Below the pieces are notes generated by a model. That model worked only from the letters and a program-made list of their open reading frames with translations, had not been told where the DNA came from and searched no databases. Positions 59,214-64,000 of a stretch of DNA of 64,000 nt are shown here, in pieces (within the stretch, counting starts at the first letter, position 1; each line of letters begins with the position of its first letter). The translations under genes and the position numbers were made by a program. Origin of the DNA: Epiperipatus broadwayi (Eukaryota; Onychophora; Udeonychophora; Euonychophora; Peripatidae); the NCBI GenBank assembly GCA_028023455.1, contig JAQFVV010001006.1, positions 28,501-92,500 on the forward strand, given 5' to 3'.

Positions 59214-60665
59214 TTCTAATCTTCAAAAATATTCTAATGAATTTAAATTAGAAGTTACAAATCGGTTTCAAGTATTAGTAGATTTTGAACATGGTTCAGA
59301 TTTGAATGAAATTAATATGAAAATAACTGATACACTTTTAAAAACTGCAACAAAGATAGCTGGTAGAAAAAAGTAGCAATTGACCAATAAAATTTCTACT
59401 GAGACTAGAGAATTTATGAAAAAAAGAAGGAATATAAAGATATGCAAAAATGATGCATTAAAACCATTTGAATATCTCGAATTTTGTAAAATGGTGTGAA
59501 AAAGCATTGAAAATGATATAAGGAAGTATAACTGTGAACTAGCAAGAAAAGCTGTAAAAGAGAATAAAAGTCTCAAGAGTGTAAAGCAAGATGTTGATAT
59601 TGGTAGGAAATTTATATCCGCAATAAGAAAAAAAAAGATGAAATTATTACTAAAAAGTCAGATGATATCATGAAATGGGTAGAAGACTTTTATCAAGAAT
59701 TATACAGTAATAAAAAACAAGTACCTCCTATATCTACTACATCTTCTGAATTGCCCAAAATTTTAAATGAAGAAGTGAGACATGCAATTAAATGTATATA
59801 AAAAAAAGGCTCCAGATAATCATGGAATTAAAATTGGATATATTAAAGAAGCAGGTGAGAAAATAGAAAATTTTTAGCAACGTTATATACAAAAGGTCTA
59901 AATGATAAAGATGTACCAGATTATTGGAAAAATGCAATATTAATAATAATATTTAAAAAAAAGTGATAAAGAAATATTAGAAATTACAGACCTAACAGCC
60001 TTTTATCAGTTTTATACAAAATTTTTACCAAGATAATTACAACTCATCTAGAGAGAACATTGGATTTCCACCAACCAAAATAACAAGCTGAATTTAAAAG
60101 TGGTTTTAGTACAGGAGATCATATCCAAGTACTGAGAAAAGTTGTAGAAAAGTCAAATGAATATGAGTTGCCATTATGTTTTGGATTTATAAATTATAAA
60201 AAGGCATTTGATTCTATAAACATTTCTTCAGTGATTAAAGCATTGAATCATCAAGATATAGATCCAGGATATTGTCATATTTTAAAAAATATTTATAAAA
60301 ATGCAACAGCAACAGTTAGATTACATAAGGATACTGGGAAAAGCAACATTGAGAAGGGTGTAATACAGGGTGACTCCATTTTTCCAAAACCTTTTACAGC
60401 AGTGCTGCAATAAGTATTTTGTGGATTAAAATGGGAAGCTAAAGGAGTGAAAGTAAATGGAGATTATTTAAGTCATTTAGATTTTGCAGATGATGTAATT
60501 GTTTTTGCAAATAATATGTATTGCAGAAATTATCAGAAAGAAGTAGGAAAGTATGACTAAAGATAAATGTTAAAAAGACTAAAGTAATGTTTAATCGATT
60601 TATTTAAAATGTGAAAATAAAGATTGATTATGATGAATTAGAAGAAGTCAAGTTTATTAACTGTT
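59214..60665 (+). mobile_element. RTE-type LINE fragment (linker and reverse transcriptase)
   Basis: Plus-strand frames in order: EFKLEVTNRFQVL (59240), a Lys-rich linker between endonuclease and RT (59400-59640), FGFINYKKAFDSI (60178, RT catalytic region A, with D), NIEKGVIQGDSIFPKPFTAV (60345), GLKWEAKGVKVNGDYLSHLD then FADDVIVFAN (60425-60510, catalytic FADD). The patterns 'GV.QGD.+SPKLFTA' and 'WE.KG+.+NG..L.HLRFADD' are typical of the RTE clade. Many stops and frameshifts show it is dead; the endonuclease domain and the 3' end are missing. Confidence 0.87.
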
Positions 60666-60936
60666 ATTTCTAAAAATGAAAGATATATAAATAAACTGGA
60701 AGTTCACAAATGTCACTAAATCTATTACATCTTTTATTTGCTGTAATATTTTATATAAATAAAATTAGTACTTCAAACACTTTTTAGCAAAACATTTGTT
60801 TTGTGTGTATATACACAACTCAAAGACTGCATGGCATTCTGAATATCAGATTGTGTGTGTATATTTACAATACAAAAAGTTATGCTAAGAAGTATTTAAA
60901 ATAAAGGGTGTAAATTATCTTTATATAACTTAAAAG

Positions 60937-61015
60937 TAATATAATGAGTGTGCTAATAGCTCTAAACAAGCTTTTTTAGACCTACTTCAAATCTATTAGC
61001 ACACTCATTATATTA
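60937..61015. repeat. Perfect inverted repeat, 23-bp arms, 33-base spacer
   Basis: Arms taatataatgagtgtgctaa...tag (60937-60959) and the exact complement (60993-61015). The spacer has a poly-T tract. No coding content; a short MITE or hairpin is likely. Confidence 0.93.
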
Positions 61016-61019
61016 CATT

Positions 61020-61920
61020 TGTAAATACAAGCTTATTAAATTAAGTCATATGATGTTTGACTTGGTTTACTTACTATTAAATTAAAAGTTTATATGTGTA
61101 TTTCTTTTTGTTTTAAAAAATAATCAACCAATTAAAATAATCCATCATTTTCCATTTTCAAATCTTTGCATGAAAATGAGACCACAAGGAAGTAAATGCT
61201 CAGAAAGCATTTTATTCTGCAGAAAACATTAGCAAAATGTCTTATACCAATAAGAGCATTACAGAAAACTCTACATTATAAAACAGGGGGTTATTATCAT
61301 TACAATAATGATAATACAGCATTCTAAAGCTGCAAAACAAACATGCATATACAGAAGTAAACAATCCATGACTTACAAGGAATGTGAAAGTTAGTAAGTT
61401 AAATATTATCTCACAATTTAATACTTGTTGTCCATAAGAATGTTTTCTGAAATGTGTCATTCAAATATCAAAAGAGTGTTTAGTTTTACACCTAAAATGT
61501 ATTTTTTCCATGATACTAGTTGATATTGCCTATTGGTTGTATGCATCAAGAATAAATTAAGTAGAAAACACTATGATCACCATCACTATATACTTAACTT
61601 TGATAGAAATTAATAAAGAGTAATAACGTTTACTAGCTACTAACAGACTTTATGCTCTACTTGAAGCCACTTTTCACATCCCAATGTTGCAAAGTAAAAA
61701 AACAAAAAACTAATTAATATATTAAACTTTTTGTATAAATCAAAAACAAAAAAAATGATAAAATGTAAAAAATACTAAACAAGACACTAAATATAAAATT
61801 TTGAAAGATTTATTGTCTACTTTCAATGCTTTCACATCATATTTGTGATAATGAACCAACAATAGAATAGCATTCAAATCAGCAAAAAAGTCGATAAATT
61901 TAATTGAAATTGAATGAATT
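61020..61920. other. AT-rich spacer, no gene recognised
   Basis: No coding or repeat family signal beyond short A runs; the minus-strand frame at 61242-61460 has no domain. Confidence 0.4.
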
Positions 61921-62086
61921 AATATGTCTGTAATTAAACATTTAATACATTTTATTATTAAATCACTAAAATTTATAAGTGATAATATTATTGCAACATA
62001 TAATGATAGGTTTTATAAAATGGGTAAAGGATGGCCAATGGGATTACCTATGGTAGCACAAATTTGTAATTTTACATTGTCAAGAT

Positions 62087-62611
62087 ATGAAGATATTATA
62101 TTTAATTCTTATAATTTATACTAGATATGCTGATGATGTTTTTGTTTGTCATTCTAAAGACATTATCAATGTTTCTTTATCTAATCTGAATAATTTAAAC
62201 AATTTAAAATGGACTATTGATGAAAAAATAAAATTTTTGGATTTACAAATATTTAGAGATGCTACTGATTTAAATTATAAATTAATTTTTAAATCTATTG
62301 GAGAAAGAGAATATATTCATTTTAAATCATGTGTTCCAATGATGCATAAAATGGCAAGTCTGAAATCGTTTTTGCATCCCAATGATAAATTATGTAAATA
62401 TAAGAGTGATAAAATTTTAAATATTGAATTCTCTGCTAATGAACTTTTAAAGGTTGGTTATGATAAAAACCAAATCTTGTGTACAGTAAATTCATTTAAT
62501 AACAAGAAGAGAGTTTGCAGTGTTACTTTAGATAATAAAAAATGGATAACTATGCCATTTATAAATAACATGCAATCTAAATTAATTAAGAATATATTTA
62601 AAGAAAAGTAG
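62087..62611 (+). pseudogene. PLE reverse transcriptase C-terminal region
   Basis: The longest uninterrupted PLE frame in the window after 1 kb: 174 codons with RYADDVFVC near its start, the 'KFLDLQIFRD' motif, and the region before the linker ending at a stop at 62611. The upstream motif YKMGKGWPMGLP is in another frame (61924-62120), so one frameshift separates the two. Confidence 0.85.
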
Positions 62612-62989
62612 ATTTCATTTTGTGTTCCTCTGAATGTTAATCGATTGATTAATAATTCTAAGAGTATAATTCATAAATTGCAAAAAAGTAATATAATTTA
62701 TCAGATTTCATGAAGATGTAGAAATTATATATCAGGGAATCGAGATGTTCTGTGGAAAAAAGATTGAAGGAGCATCAATTATTATATAATCAAATTAAAA
62801 AATAATGTAAATAGTCATTTTAATACAGCTTCAGTATTATTTGACCATGAAAAACTTGTAATTATAGATTTACATTTAATAGTAATAAAATAAAAATATT
62901 AATGGATGAAAGAAATCATAAAAAGAGGAAAATTAAAGAAGCAATTTTGATTGATAACTATAAGAATGATGTTATTAATAGGCAAGTTG

Positions 62990-63120
62990 CAAATATGGCC
63001 ATACACAGCTCATGGAAATATATGTAACATTAAGTTTAAAACATTTGAAATTCAGTTAAAGCTGACAAGGATTACCACATAATCGAAAGCGCTACAAATG
63101 AATTTAAACTATAATATTGC
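62990..63120 (+). ncRNA. Degenerate hammerhead ribozyme motif in PLE terminal repeat
   Basis: CTGACAA (63062-63068) has A in place of the invariant G of CUGANGA; stem II gattac/ataatc (63070-63084) keeps five of six pairs; GAAA is intact (63085-63088), followed by gcgcta. The lost core G suggests this copy does not self-cleave. Flanking sequence (cataca..gctcatggaaata, taacattaagttta) matches the 37.5-37.8 kb palindrome. Confidence 0.8.
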
Positions 63121-63129
63121 ATTTAACTT

Positions 63130-64000
63130 TTTTTTTATATATAAAATATTTTTTATAATGGGTATTGATTTTACATTATATATATATACACTGTACCCTT
63201 AGGTTAGGATGTATTGTTTATATCAATTTACTAAAAAAAAAATTAAATTTAAAAAGTTATTTTAGGGGTATGATGTATATGTTGTATTGACGATCTTTTT
63301 AAAAGTCTAATTAAAGTAAATAAGAATATTTAATGTATAATATTGTGTTAATATTTAAAAAAAACAGTCAACTAAAGATAAATTATAATATTGTATGGTT
63401 GGGAAAACTGGCCATAATAAATACTGCATTAATAAGTGTTGTGAATAAATGATTAAAGTAAATTTTAAAAGTAATAACTTGAAGTTAAATAAATAATGTA
63501 TTTGAGTAATAAAAATTAATATTTAATAGTTGAATTTAAAATATTTATTGAAAAATAGTATGGTGGTAGAAAATGAATATTCATTTTTGTGATATTAAAC
63601 TATTATTTTAAAAGTTATTATATTATTATTTTATAAAAAGTATATATATTTTTTTGTAAATTAAATTATTTAGTTTGTTTTCAGCTAAATTGTAAGCATT
63701 TCATCTGGGTTGTAAGTCATGTGACAGATAGATGTCGATACACATATGCTTGTGAGTTTTTTTAAAGTAAAGTTGCAAAACTGTTTTAAAATTCTAATAT
63801 AAAATTTAAAATATTATATTTGACTACCACAAGATAAAAATAAAATTAGTTAGTATAAAATATTAAGTTGTGTTTTTTTTGTTATTTTTAAAAAATGAAT
63901 GTAATAAGTAAAATTAGATTTTTGTTTTGTTTTGAAAATAACTACGTTTTAAAAAGCTAAAGGTAATAATAAATATATGATATGATTTTAAAAGTTATTT
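63130..64000. other. AT-rich non-coding stretch to window end
   Basis: AT-rich sequence with homopolymers; no coding, repeat family or RNA gene signal was seen. Confidence 0.4.

Larger units (their letters stand above)
61924..63120 (+). mobile_element. Third PLE: RT, GIY-YIG remnant and terminal repeat with hammerhead
   Basis: Plus-strand frames read RFYKMGKGWPMGLPMVAQIC, then after a frameshift near 62110 RYADDVFVC (catalytic motif intact, 62123-62149), KFLDLQIF, and a linker with YIHFKSCVPMMHKMASLKS. A decayed GIY-YIG region runs from about 62600 to 62990: VEKRLKEHQLL and, later, EAILIDNYKNDVINR are recognisable. From 63000 to 63120 the sequence matches the terminal segment seen inverted at 37.5-37.8 kb, including a hammerhead-like motif. 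The 5' end is truncated. Confidence 0.88.

Overview
The window is an AT-rich, gene-poor stretch of an animal nuclear genome. The evidence is spliced exons with GT/AG borders separated by introns of many kilobases, decayed retroelements of metazoan type (Penelope-like, RTE-type LINE, Ty3/gypsy), tRNA-derived SINEs with A tails, and long AT and ATT microsatellites. This mix would suit a lophotrochozoan invertebrate such as a mollusc, but nothing seen fixes the taxon. There are no bacterial-style operons, and most long open frames are low-complexity or antisense shadows.

Host coding content is small. Three exons on the minus strand encode parts of the extracellular ligand-binding domain (ANF-receptor fold) of natriuretic-peptide-receptor / receptor-guanylyl-cyclase type proteins. 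Two are paralogous first coding exons (51683-52352 and 23455-24139). Both end at the same domain position, in the same intron phase (phase 1), with a GT donor. A third, internal exon (9706-9857) starts in the matching phase and continues the domain. The window therefore holds either one gene with two alternative first exons or a tandem pair of paralogues. The kinase-like and cyclase exons are not visible.

Region by region. 1-1650: 5' and RT part of a Penelope-like element (PLE), minus strand, broken by frameshifts and cut by the window edge. 1.7-9.7 kb: AT-rich non-coding DNA. 9.7 kb: internal receptor exon. 11.1 kb: two adjacent hairpins. 16.8-18.7 kb: decayed Ty3/gypsy gag-pol, minus strand. 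19.15 kb: a complete SINE with 13-14 bp target duplication. 20.7-21.8 kb: 3' end of a LINE. 23.2 kb: a MITE-like hairpin. 23.5-24.1 kb: receptor first exon. 26.5-27.0 kb: two more SINEs. 30.7-30.95 kb: a long ATT microsatellite. 34.0-35.2 kb: a 48-bp-unit satellite. 35.3-36.8 and 43.3-47.9 kb: related repeat modules, including a palindrome of about 4 kb whose arms carry a degenerate coiled-coil reading frame. 37.5-37.8 kb: a pair of inverted PLE terminal segments, each carrying a hammerhead ribozyme motif. 51.7-52.4 kb: second receptor first exon. 53.4-57.8 kb: nested PLE remnants with inverted GIY-YIG ends, one hit by a 268-bp insertion and one by a 1,523-bp terminal-inverted-repeat element with an 8-bp target duplication. 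58.1-59.2 kb: Ty3/gypsy integrase remnant, minus. 59.2-60.7 kb: RTE-type LINE fragment, plus. 61.9-63.1 kb: a third PLE, ending in the same hammerhead-bearing terminal sequence.

The most notable results are the hammerhead motifs in PLE ends, the two paralogous receptor exons with a compatible downstream exon, the 1.5-kb TIR element with its target duplication inside a PLE, and the large palindromic repeat complex.
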